Source: Microbacterium protaetiae
GTDB taxonomy: Bacteria > Actinomycetota > Actinomycetes > Actinomycetales > Microbacteriaceae
Reading direction: 5' to 3'
Assembly: GCF_004135285.1 (NCBI RefSeq)
Contig: NZ_CP035494.1
Coordinates: 2,542,001 to 2,606,000 of the forward strand
Length of the DNA: 64,000 bases
A model generated the notes under the pieces. It was not told the DNA's origin. It did no database searches and worked only from the letters and a program-made list of their open reading frames with translations. This document shows positions 34,720-42,871 of this stretch, piece by piece. Each line of letters begins with the position of its first letter. Position 1 is the stretch's first letter. The position numbers and the translations under genes were made by a program.

Positions 34720-37341
34720 CTACGCGGTGGGCCCTAGAAGGTCCTTCACACGTTGCGCGATGCGTTCGCAGGAATGTCCGTCCACTAGCGGCAGAGTGCG
34801 GCGCAGCCGATCGCCGAAGAACGCCCGCTCGGCGTCGTAGCTGTCGCTGGTGAGCTGGCGGCGGAGCACGTCGACGGCATCCAGTGGGGTGAGGGCTATC
34901 GGCCCCAGGCCGTGGTCTTCGTATGTCCAATACCCAGGGACATAAGTGTGCCCACCATGGAGAAAGTCGTCGCGGTCGAACTGAAAGTATGAGACATCGG
35001 CACCCGCGAGTGCCGCCTCGAAGAAGATCGACGAATAGTCGGTCACGACGCACCGGCAACGTGTCAGCAACTCGTGCACATCGTTTACGGAGGTCATCAA
35101 TTCAACGTCGGGCCCCATCAGCGCGGGGTCGATCTGCTTACGGAAGTTCGGGTGCGGGAGAAAAACCAGCCGTGTACCTGTCACCCTCGCGAGTTCGGCC
35201 AGTTCGGGGCTGTTGATCAGCGCGAGCCAGTTCTGCGCGAACTCGGTGTCTTCGAACGGCACACGGAGCTTTCGCAGTTCGCCCTGCGCAGTTTTGTCTG
35301 CGAGCAGCTTGTGTCGCCATGTCGGCGCGAACAGCACGATGTCTCGCTTCAAAGGATCTGACTCGGCGGCCAGTCGTGCCACCTCGTCATGCCGGGGGAA
35401 GCCGGTGAGCTTGGCCTGCTCAGATGTGAGCAGATAAGAGGAGAAGTCCTCGACGATGGACTGCTGCTCGTCTACACTCGCCGTGGTCATCAGGTCGATC
35501 GGCTTGCGGTTGAACCAGATCGACAGATCGTGCTGAAGTACACCATGCTCGAGGTAGACGTACTTCCAGGGCCTCTTGCCGTCTGGGTAGAGCTTGTCCG
35601 GCAGCGGATTCGTCATTTCGACATCCAGATGTGTCGACAACACGGCGTCCGCTTCGCACAGAGCAGCATGGTGCGAAGGCGACCCATATGCGAGCAGCCT
35701 GAATCCCTCTTCGGTGAGACGGTTCCAGTCGGCCGACGTACGGCTGAGGACGAACCAGGTGTTCACATCTGGCTCGTCCTCGCGCAGGTACCGGTACAGG
35801 TATTCTGCGCTGTCGCCAGCCGCCAGTACCTTGTCCATCAGGATCCATGCATGGGCATACTTGCGGCGAGCGCCCAGAAGGCGCTGCGCTGACATCAAGC
35901 GCCGTGTTCGCAGACGCCGCCCTCTCCCGCGCGTACCCGGACGGGATGTGTACGTCCACGGCAGCAAAGCCGCGACTTCAGCTCTCAGGCGCGCGGTCAG
36001 GCGCCGTCGGAACCGTCGGACGGCTGATGGGCGTTCGCCTACTGACCTCTTGCGGAGCGGCTCAACCTCAGGGGCGCGATAGACGCTGGTTTCGAGTTCG
36101 ACGGCATTTCCGTCGAGCGTCAACGTCACGGGGCCGCCCGCCGGCAGCCAGACGATCCGTTCGAACACCAGCCTCTGATCGAAGACATCAAGTCGTCGGA
36201 TCTTCGCCGCGGTTGGTTGGAGCACTCCGCCGTCGCGGGAGAAACTCTCGCCGGGAAGAGTGTCGCGGTAGAGGTAACGGATTTCGATGCCGCGGTGGTC
36301 CGACGCGACGACTTTCGCGGTGCCTACGGCTGGTAGGGGCGATCCCTTCAACGCCAGTAGGATGCAGCGATGGTCGACGCCCAATCCGGTGACGTTGTAG
36401 CGATGGATGCTGCTGTCGTCGACGTGCTTGAGTACGGCAGACAGCGCATCCAACACACGGCGTTTCTGGCTGGCAGACATCCAGACGGCTTTTTGATTGA
36501 TGTTCGACTCGCGTGGAAGGAACCACCGCACGTCATAGAGGAACATCATGTCCAGCCAGGCGGGTACGCCGCCCGCCGAAGCGCGTTCGAACAGCGGCAG
36601 GTAGCCGCGCTCGAACCGGTGGAAGTAGAAGTCGAAGTTTGTGTGTACCGTGTCAACGCTGGAGTTGGCCGCAGCGCGCTTGCGGTAGAAGTACTCCGCC
36701 TCTTTGACGAACAGTATGTTCCGCGAAGGTGCTCTGAGCAGATATTCCCCGACGAACAACGCATCTTCGGCGATCGACAGGTTCTCGATAAACCGCACAG
36801 CTGACTCGTCGAGTACGTCCCGGCGGAAGAGTGCCGACGCCGCCTGCGACTGAATATACGACGGCTCTTCGTCGAGATCGACGGCGCGTGTCCCATCCGC
36901 GAATTTGAATCGCAGCACGTGGGTGTTGGAGACGCGATTGGAGGTTTCGAGGTACCATTTCACGTTCGTCGAGACAAGGACCGGATCAGCGTTGCACTCT
37001 GCCAGCGCGCTGGCTATCGAAGACAGATAGTCCGCGCCGACGAAGTCGTCGCCGTCCGGAAAGCCGATCCAGTCACCGGTGGCGACTGCGAGACCGGCGT
37101 TACGTGCCGCACTGACGCCGCCGTTCTGCTGGCGCAGGACCTGACCGGCACGACCAGTCGCATCGAGCCAGCGCTGGGCTATATCTGCCGAGTCGTCAGG
37201 TGACCCGTCATCGACGAAGATGAACTCTGCCTCATAGCCGCCGGGTCGCTGTTCGGCGAAAGACGTCAGCAGGTCGGGCAGGTACGGCGCCGACTCATAC
37301 AGCGGTACAACCAGGCTGAAGTGTACGGTCCCCTGTGTCAT
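34720..37341 (-). CDS. GT2 fused to CDP-glycerol/ribitol glycerophosphotransferase (TagF-like) domain
   Basis: This 873-aa two-domain protein starts at ATG 37341, whose ATGA overlaps the stop of the CDP-ribitol-type gene. A longer reading upstream is only a shadow of that gene. The N-terminal GT2 domain (about 5-230) has FSLVVPLYES, FVDDGSPDDS, GVSAARNAG and FPDGDDF. A linker with beta character (about 300-480) precedes a C-terminal CDP-glycerol phosphotransferase domain (about 490-870). That domain has KYVYLEHGVLQHD, LFAPTWRH, FLPHPNFRK and CVVTDYSSIFFEAALAG, the H and TDYSS motifs of TagF/TarL enzymes. It probably polymerises ribitol- or glycerol-phosphate onto a sugar linkage unit at the inner membrane face. 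Confidence 0.88.
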   Translation of the reverse strand: MTQGTVHFSLVVPLYESAPYLPDLLTSFAEQRPGGYEAEFIFVDDGSPDDSADIAQRWLDATGRAGQVLRQQNGGVSAARNAGLAVATGDWIGFPDGDDFVGADYLSSIASALAECNADPVLVSTNVKWYLETSNRVSNTHVLRFKFADGTRAVDLDEEPSYIQSQAASALFRRDVLDESAVRFIENLSIAEDALFVGEYLLRAPSRNILFVKEAEYFYRKRAAANSSVDTVHTNFDFYFHRFERGYLPLFERASAGGVPAWLDMMFLYDVRWFLPRESNINQKAVWMSASQKRRVLDALSAVLKHVDDSSIHRYNVTGLGVDHRCILLALKGSPLPAVGTAKVVASDHRGIEIRYLYRDTLPGESFSRDGGVLQPTAAKIRRLDVFDQRLVFERIVWLPAGGPVTLTLDGNAVELETSVYRAPEVEPLRKRSVGERPSAVRRFRRRLTARLRAEVAALLPWTYTSRPGTRGRGRRLRTRRLMSAQRLLGARRKYAHAWILMDKVLAAGDSAEYLYRYLREDEPDVNTWFVLSRTSADWNRLTEEGFRLLAYGSPSHHAALCEADAVLSTHLDVEMTNPLPDKLYPDGKRPWKYVYLEHGVLQHDLSIWFNRKPIDLMTTASVDEQQSIVEDFSSYLLTSEQAKLTGFPRHDEVARLAAESDPLKRDIVLFAPTWRHKLLADKTAQGELRKLRVPFEDTEFAQNWLALINSPELAELARVTGTRLVFLPHPNFRKQIDPALMGPDVELMTSVNDVHELLTRCRCVVTDYSSIFFEAALAGADVSYFQFDRDDFLHGGHTYVPGYWTYEDHGLGPIALTPLDAVDVLRRQLTSDSYDAERAFFGDRLRRTLPLVDGHSCERIAQRVKDLLGPTA

Positions 37342-38741
37342 CGGCGCCCTCGTGCGGCCGCCATCGTCGCGACCTCGACAGTGACTATCTGGCCCGTCAG
37401 CCCCGCGTCGATGACGTGCAGGGTCACGCGGGCGACATCTTCGGGGTCCAGCAGCGTACCGTCCGGTTCTTGGCCGAACGCTGCCGTGCGCATCGGCGTT
37501 GCCGTCCGTTGCGGGTTGATGCAGTTGATATGCACTCCGCTGTCGGCCCACTCTTCCGATAGAGCCTGGGTGAGGTTGACGACGCCCGCCTTGGTAGCTG
37601 AGTATGTGCTGTAATTCGCACGGCCCCGGGTATATGAGCTCGAGGTGAACAGCACGACCTGCCCGCCTGTCTGAGCGAGGTAGGGGTACGCCTCCCGGCA
37701 TACGAGCGCCGGTGCCGTGAGGTTGGTCTGGATACTCTGCTTGAGGTCGCGCTTTTTCGTGTCCACGAGTGGCGCGATCTTCAGCACACCTGCAGTGATC
37801 ACGACAGCATCGATCCGTCCCAACTCGTCTGCCGCCCGAGCGAGTGCTTTGCGCACTTGTTTCGCGCTCGTGACATCGGTACCGGTCGTCGAGCGGCTGA
37901 ACTCCATCACGCGCGCGCCGGCTCGGGTCGCTTGGCCGACGATGCTAGCGCCGATGCCGTAGCTGCCGCCGAAAACCACGACCGCCTTGCCGTTGAGGTC
38001 CGGCAGTTCGCCCATTCCGTCGACCGAAAGACTTGCCGACTGAAGTTGGAAGAGCTTGTCGGCGATGTGCACGTCGATCGGCTCGGTGATCTTCATGTTC
38101 TCTGGCGTCCCGTCCACGACGAAGATCGGCACGTCGGGCAGGTAGCTGAACACGACGCCGCAGTCGTCGGTCGCATGGAAGTGAGGGTCTTCGCCGGCCA
38201 GTTCATAAGCTCTCCGGATTGTACCTAGACGGAATGCCTGCGGCGTCTGGCCGCGTCGCAGGGCGGAACGGTCCGGAATACCGCTGATATGGCCGTTCCT
38301 GTCCACTTGAATGATTGTGTCTGCCGAGGGAATGGCAGTGTCCACGGCATCGTACGTGTCCAGGGCCACGACGCAGTCGTGAATGATGCGCTCGTCGATG
38401 AACGGCCGGACTGCATCGTGGAAGAGGACCTTCGTGTCGTCGCCCTCGAGCGCTTCTATCGCGAGCCGCGTCGTGTCGTTGCGAGTCTCACCCCCAGGAA
38501 GAATGCGGCTGAGCTTGGTGAACCGCACATCCGTCTTGAGGTGCTCGAGTTCGCCGAGCGCTGCCGCGTTCATCATGATGAGGATTTCATCAATCTCCGG
38601 GCTCGCTTCGAGGGCCTCGAGCGTGTGCTCGACGATCGCTTTTCCAGCGATCCGAATGAGTTGCTTGGGAATGCCCAGTCCCACACGGACCCCGATTCCG
38701 CCTGCTAGGACGACAGCGACGGTTCTCGGTGTGTTGCTCAC
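37338..38741 (-). CDS. Bifunctional cytidylyltransferase / short-chain reductase (CDP-ribitol type)
   Basis: The 467-aa protein has an IspD-like nucleotidyltransferase (about 1-235) with LAGGIGVRVGLGIPKQLIRI (the L-x-x-G-x-G-x-R-x-G-x-x-x-P-K-Q signature), LFHDAVRPF and RGQTPQAFR. An SDR reductase (about 245-467) follows with GGSYGIGASI (TGxxxGIG-like), a serine-rich TSSSYT and catalytic YSATK (Y380, K384). This fusion order is that of Haemophilus Bcs1/Acs1, which reduces ribulose 5-phosphate and makes CDP-ribitol; the assignment rests on architecture. CDP-ribitol would feed the TagF-like enzymes. It starts at GTG 38741 with GAGGTG five bases upstream, and is coupled by ATGA to the next gene. 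Confidence 0.85.
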   Translation of the reverse strand: MSNTPRTVAVVLAGGIGVRVGLGIPKQLIRIAGKAIVEHTLEALEASPEIDEILIMMNAAALGELEHLKTDVRFTKLSRILPGGETRNDTTRLAIEALEGDDTKVLFHDAVRPFIDERIIHDCVVALDTYDAVDTAIPSADTIIQVDRNGHISGIPDRSALRRGQTPQAFRLGTIRRAYELAGEDPHFHATDDCGVVFSYLPDVPIFVVDGTPENMKITEPIDVHIADKLFQLQSASLSVDGMGELPDLNGKAVVVFGGSYGIGASIVGQATRAGARVMEFSRSTTGTDVTSAKQVRKALARAADELGRIDAVVITAGVLKIAPLVDTKKRDLKQSIQTNLTAPALVCREAYPYLAQTGGQVVLFTSSSYTRGRANYSTYSATKAGVVNLTQALSEEWADSGVHINCINPQRTATPMRTAAFGQEPDGTLLDPEDVARVTLHVIDAGLTGQIVTVEVATMAAARGRR

Positions 38742-38863
38742 GTGGGCACCTCATGGGATCGACAGCACAAAAGCGCGCCCGGGGGCGCATAGCTCATCAT
38801 AGGAGTTGACCGTGTGTTCCTGCTGAACGAGGGACCGCACGGGCGATCAGGACCGTGGCCGCA

Positions 38864-38869
38864 TATCAT
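38864..38869 (+). promoter_or_regulatory. -10 box for a leaderless GT2 transcript
   Basis: TATCAT is followed by six bases and GTG 38876, placing the transcription start on the start codon. This decides GTG 38876 over the in-frame alternatives 38855 and 38894. No clear -35. Confidence 0.5.
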
Positions 38870-38875
38870 CGAGCG

Positions 38876-40357
38876 GTGAGAAGAGCGCCGACCATGATTT
38901 CGATCAGCGCAGTTGTTCCACTGTTTCGAGTGGAACGGTATCTGCCCGACCTGCTGGCCAGCCTGTCGGCGCAACATCCCGGTGACTACTCGCTGGAAGT
39001 CGTCTTCGTCGATGACGGATCACCCGACCGTTCGGCTCAGCTTGCCCAGGACTGGCTGGATCGGATGGGCGGTCGCGGTCGCGTGATTCGTCAGCCCAAC
39101 TCGGGAGTCAGCGCGGCCAGAAATGCCGGTCTCGATGCGGCGACAGGAGAGTGGCTGACCTTCCCGGACTCGGACGATTTCCTCTCATCGGACTATTTCC
39201 GCAATGTCGCGCGCTTCATTCGCCGGAACGACAGCGAGATCGCACTCGCCTCGACGAAGCTCCTGCGCCTTCACGAGCCAGACACGGTGGCGCGCGACGT
39301 GCACGCGCTTCAGTTCCGGTTCATGGCAGGCAACCGCTGCGTGTCGATGCAGGAATACCCCGACTTCTTTCAGTTGAACGTTGCGTCGGCATTCTTCCGC
39401 CGGGCCGAGCTCGTCGAACGCGGGCTGCGTTTCCGTGAGGGGCTGCATGCGTCCGAGGACGCGCTCTTCGTTGCCGAGTTGCTACTGGGCCGACGAGGCG
39501 GACAGGTCCTGGGGCTCGTCGCCGACGCTCACTACACGTATCGCCGCCGGGCAGCGCGCGATTCCGCCGTTGATCAGTTCCGTCGCCGAGCTGACACCTA
39601 CATCGACAGATTCAGCGAGGGCTACCTGCCGCTGATGACCGCTGCTTCCGACCAAGGTGAAGTGCCCGAGTGGCTACAGTCCATGTTCTTGTATGAGTGC
39701 CAGTGGATCCTCCCGGCCCAGCTCACCGAGGAAGGATACGCGGGCGTGCTCGACGAGCATGACCGTGCTCGAACGCTGCAGGCCATTTCGGCGTGCGCGA
39801 GCCTTGTCACCGAGAAGCGGCTCTTCGAGTACGACGCGACCGCATTGCCACTGGAGTCGAGGCTTCTTCTGCAACGGCTGGCTGGCCGTGGCATCCCGTC
39901 CTGGGTTCCAGCGTTCGGTGATCGTCGGGGCACGTTGTTGGTCTATACGGGCGATCCAGAAGGTGTCGTTGTGCGTGGGCGCAGAGACGAGAAGGTGCAG
40001 GTGACTGCGACCGTCGAGACGCCGGACTACTTCGGACAGAAGGTGCTGCACCGGTGGACCAGCGTGGCACAGACCGCACGATCGGTGGTCGCCGACGGGA
40101 TTCGCCGGCCAATCCGTGACCGTAGACCGGGAGACACCGCTGCCCAACAGCAGGATCGCCAGCGCCGCCAGATCTATCGACAGCTTCGTCGGGCAATTCC
40201 CGCACGAGCTACCGAAGTGCGCGTCTGGAAGCCGATCCCAGGCCCTATCGGCTCTGCGTGGGGTCGGCTGGCATGGGACTGGCAGCTTGCGCAGCTCAAA
40301 TGGCGTCGCACGCGGCGCAAGTGGAAACGTTGGATGCGTCGTCTACTCTCCCGCTGA
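38876..40357 (+). CDS. Family 2 glycosyltransferase
   Basis: This 493-aa protein starts at GTG 38876. The N-terminal GT-A domain (about 7-230) has ISAVVPLFRV, FVDDGSPDRS, GVSAARNAG and FPDSDDF. It is clearly related to the GT2 half of the 34720 gene, sharing EDALFVAE-like and YRRRAARDS-type segments. A middle beta-rich part (about 300-400) resembles the linker of that protein, but no phosphotransferase domain follows. The C-terminus is strongly basic (WRRTRRKWKRW region), possibly binding the membrane face. It looks like a GT2-only derivative of the neighbouring fusion gene. Its last 15 bp overlap the convergent phosphotransferase gene. Confidence 0.83.
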   Translation: MRRAPTMISISAVVPLFRVERYLPDLLASLSAQHPGDYSLEVVFVDDGSPDRSAQLAQDWLDRMGGRGRVIRQPNSGVSAARNAGLDAATGEWLTFPDSDDFLSSDYFRNVARFIRRNDSEIALASTKLLRLHEPDTVARDVHALQFRFMAGNRCVSMQEYPDFFQLNVASAFFRRAELVERGLRFREGLHASEDALFVAELLLGRRGGQVLGLVADAHYTYRRRAARDSAVDQFRRRADTYIDRFSEGYLPLMTAASDQGEVPEWLQSMFLYECQWILPAQLTEEGYAGVLDEHDRARTLQAISACASLVTEKRLFEYDATALPLESRLLLQRLAGRGIPSWVPAFGDRRGTLLVYTGDPEGVVVRGRRDEKVQVTATVETPDYFGQKVLHRWTSVAQTARSVVADGIRRPIRDRRPGDTAAQQQDRQRRQIYRQLRRAIPARATEVRVWKPIPGPIGSAWGRLAWDWQLAQLKWRRTRRKWKRWMRRLLSR

Positions 40358-41488
40358 ATCCACGTTCGTGGTGACGAGATGCGCGATGAGGTCGGCGCAT
40401 GTCTTCCCGGAACCGGGCGGCAGCTGAATCCAGTGCGATGCGAAGGCCTGCGTCCTTTCGCGGGTGCCTTCCCCGCCTGATATCGCCATGGTGAGCGCGT
40501 CGATATCGCGAACGACGGGACCCGGCAAGTCGCGGCGGTAATCGAGATAGAAATCGCGCGACGCGACGTAAGCGTCGAGGTCGGGAGCGAGGAAGTAACA
40601 CGGGATGCCGAGTACGGCCGCTTCGTACAGCGCCGACGAATAGTCGGTGATGAACAGGTGCGCCACTTGTAGCAGCTCCTGCGTCGTGAACCCCGCAGCG
40701 GTGTCGACCGCGGGTCCGAAGTCCACGGGCATCAGCGGGTGTACCTTCACGACGAGGTGGATGCCCACACCCTTCAGCGCGAGTGCGAGAGCCGTTGCAT
40801 CCACCGTCACCGCGCCATCCAGCCGGAACGTGGGGGCGAATACCGCCACGCGTGCGTCGCGCAGGTGAGGGTGCACGTCGAAGATGCGCTCGCGGGTCTG
40901 AGCACGCCGCTGAGGGTCGCGCAGTCGGTCGACCCGGGGGAGGGGGGCCGCCACGACCTTGTCGATCGGCGTGCCCAGCGCCTCCGCGAACGGTGCCCGT
41001 GCATTCTCGCCGCTGGCCAGGACGATGTCGTAGCCCTCGTGCATGCGCATAGCCTTCGCCAGACGCCGATCGCGTCCTTCTTCGTGGTCGAGGATGCTGA
41101 GCCCGAACTTCTTGAACGCGCCGAGCGCGTGCCAGATCTGGATGACGGTCAGCCCGGGGCCGTGCCGCAACAAGCTCGCCACCATCGCATATGTGTCCAC
41201 GACGAGCACACGGGACGTAGCCACGTGATACAGCTGCGTGAGCATGTGCAGCGAATAGCTCAGCTTGGCGAGGACGCCTGGCGGCACCATCCGCACCAAT
41301 GTGACGACCTTGACCGACGGGTCGGCGCGCTCAATCGCCTGTTTCAGATCGATGAAGTCGTCGGGCACCGACTCGTGCTCGCGGCTGATCATGACGACCT
41401 TACGACGACGGGGAAGCAAACGCAGCGGCGCGTACGCGATGTTGAGGCCGATGCGGGCGACGTGCGCGACCAACAGGCGTAACCCCAT
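40343..41488 (-). CDS. CDP-glycerol glycerophosphotransferase family protein
   Basis: This 381-aa protein has a hydrophobic, basic N-terminus (VAHVARIGLNIAYAPLRLLPRRRK). TagB/TagF-type motifs follow: VIQIWHALGAFKKFG (the W-H-A-x-G-x-x-K-K/R motif), VAVFAPTFR, VVKVHPLMP, FITDYSSALYEAAVLGIPCYFLAPD and a YVASRDFYLDY segment. It would transfer glycerol- or ribitol-phosphate from the CDP-alcohol to a lipid-linked acceptor on the cytoplasmic face. It follows a paralogue (41389-42720), and their coding regions overlap by about 100 bp. GTP/ATP-like motifs are absent. It may be the primer or a polymerase enzyme; substrate choice cannot be read. Confidence 0.87.
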   Translation of the reverse strand: MGLRLLVAHVARIGLNIAYAPLRLLPRRRKVVMISREHESVPDDFIDLKQAIERADPSVKVVTLVRMVPPGVLAKLSYSLHMLTQLYHVATSRVLVVDTYAMVASLLRHGPGLTVIQIWHALGAFKKFGLSILDHEEGRDRRLAKAMRMHEGYDIVLASGENARAPFAEALGTPIDKVVAAPLPRVDRLRDPQRRAQTRERIFDVHPHLRDARVAVFAPTFRLDGAVTVDATALALALKGVGIHLVVKVHPLMPVDFGPAVDTAAGFTTQELLQVAHLFITDYSSALYEAAVLGIPCYFLAPDLDAYVASRDFYLDYRRDLPGPVVRDIDALTMAISGGEGTRERTQAFASHWIQLPPGSGKTCADLIAHLVTTNVDSAGE

Positions 41489-42720
41489 CGCCCCGATGGC
41501 GCGCGTCGGCTCCGGCGCTGAGCCACCGGGGCGGCTGCTTCGGGGCGCCCTGTGGAGCGTGGGTTGAGGATCAGCTCCCGCGTGATGCGCTCGGTTGACC
41601 GTCCGTCGCAGGCGCCCATGAAACGCTGCAGGAAGGCGTGCTGGTCGTCGCCCACGCGGGCCGCACGGATGGCGGCGGGCAGATCCCGTCCGTCTTGGAC
41701 CAACGGGCCTGTGATGTACTCGTCGAACGGGTAGTAGAAGTCGCGGTCGGCCGTGTACTGCTCGAGATCAGGGCAGAAGAACACGATCGGGCGACGCAAC
41801 AAGGCGTATTCGAAGATCGTCGACGAATAGTCTGTGACCAGTACGTCTGCGGCCATGAGCAGCTGCGTGATCTCGCGGTCGGCGGTGACATCGAGTACCC
41901 CCGTCACGTCGGGCCGGGCGCTCGCCAATGGCTCAACGAACGGGTGCATCTTCGCCATGATCACCCAGTCGTCACCGAGCTCGCGCACGAGCGCACTCCA
42001 GTCGACGCTGTCGTAGTCGAAGAAGGCCGTCATCTGGCCGTTGCCGCGGAAGGTCGGCGCGTACAGGGCGATCTTCTTCTCAGCCGGAATCTCATACCGC
42101 GTGTGCACTTCACGGGATGCGGCATCCACCGCTTCTGCGTCGAAGAAAACATCGGTGCGTGGGACCCCCAGTGCCTTCACCCTCGCGATGTCTATTCCGT
42201 AGGCCTCGGCATAGTTCTCTCGAATGGCTTCGCTACTCACTGTGGCATCGGTGTAGTTGCGGTGGATGATCGAACCCGGAGTCGGGCCGCCCGGCAGTCC
42301 CGTCCGGCTGTACCCCACCCGTTTGAAGGCGCCCGCAGCGTGCCACACTTGCAGCAGACGCGACTCTTCACGGATGCGGAACGGGTAGATCACGGGATAG
42401 AAGTCATCGAGCACGATCGTCTGCGCTGTTGCGGTTAACCACGGCAGCCGCATCACGTCACGCCACGGACGCAGGGCCTTGAGGTTCGGCTTGAAAATTC
42501 CGAAGATCTCCGCAGCAGGCGCTTGCTTCAGAATTTCATCCCGCAGCATGCCGATATTGCCACTGAAGTCTGCTCGTGAATCCGAGAGGAAAACGATGCG
42601 GTCCGGCCGTACGCGCGCGACGCGGGTGAACAGCGCATACGCGATGGCGTAGGGCGCGAATCGCAGCCGCTGCAATAAGCGGCTTTTGCGCAGGATGCTA
42701 CGTGGACTGGGTATGTGCAC
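41389..42720 (-). CDS. CDP-glycerol glycerophosphotransferase family protein
   Basis: The 443-aa protein starts at GTG 42720, which has GGGAGG four to five bases upstream; a longer upstream reading has no conservation. Motifs are RLLQVWHAAGAFKRVGYSR, KKIALYAPTFRG, VIMAKMHPFVEP, VLVTDYSSTIFEYALLRRPIVFFCPD and YTADRDFYYPF, as in TagB/TagF enzymes. Conservation seems to end at about residue 385 (ERITREL). The last 50 or so residues are Arg/Ser-rich, unlike the family, and read through the start of the next gene. A lost stop through a frameshift near 41550 is possible. With its neighbour it forms a probable two-gene operon of polyol-phosphate transferases. Confidence 0.85.
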   Translation of the reverse strand: MHIPSPRSILRKSRLLQRLRFAPYAIAYALFTRVARVRPDRIVFLSDSRADFSGNIGMLRDEILKQAPAAEIFGIFKPNLKALRPWRDVMRLPWLTATAQTIVLDDFYPVIYPFRIREESRLLQVWHAAGAFKRVGYSRTGLPGGPTPGSIIHRNYTDATVSSEAIRENYAEAYGIDIARVKALGVPRTDVFFDAEAVDAASREVHTRYEIPAEKKIALYAPTFRGNGQMTAFFDYDSVDWSALVRELGDDWVIMAKMHPFVEPLASARPDVTGVLDVTADREITQLLMAADVLVTDYSSTIFEYALLRRPIVFFCPDLEQYTADRDFYYPFDEYITGPLVQDGRDLPAAIRAARVGDDQHAFLQRFMGACDGRSTERITRELILNPRSTGRPEAAAPVAQRRSRRAPSGRWGYACWSRTSPASASTSRTRRCVCFPVVVRSS

Positions 42721-42859
42721 GCTGCCTCCCTTCCGTTCGGGGCGACGACCGAGTCTAGAGGAGAAGTCTCGGCGACCCATGAGACGACTCCCGCGTCGAG
42801 AGGCAAGATGAAGGCGCCGCTCACGGGCGTCATTCGGCTCTGTCACAGAGTCTCGTCGG

Positions 42860-42865
42860 TATTCT
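42860..42865 (+). promoter_or_regulatory. -10 box for a leaderless DUF4012 transcript
   Basis: TATTCT is followed by six bases and GTG 42872. It is identical in layout to the box before GTG 38876. Confidence 0.5.
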
Positions 42866-42871
42866 CGTCTG

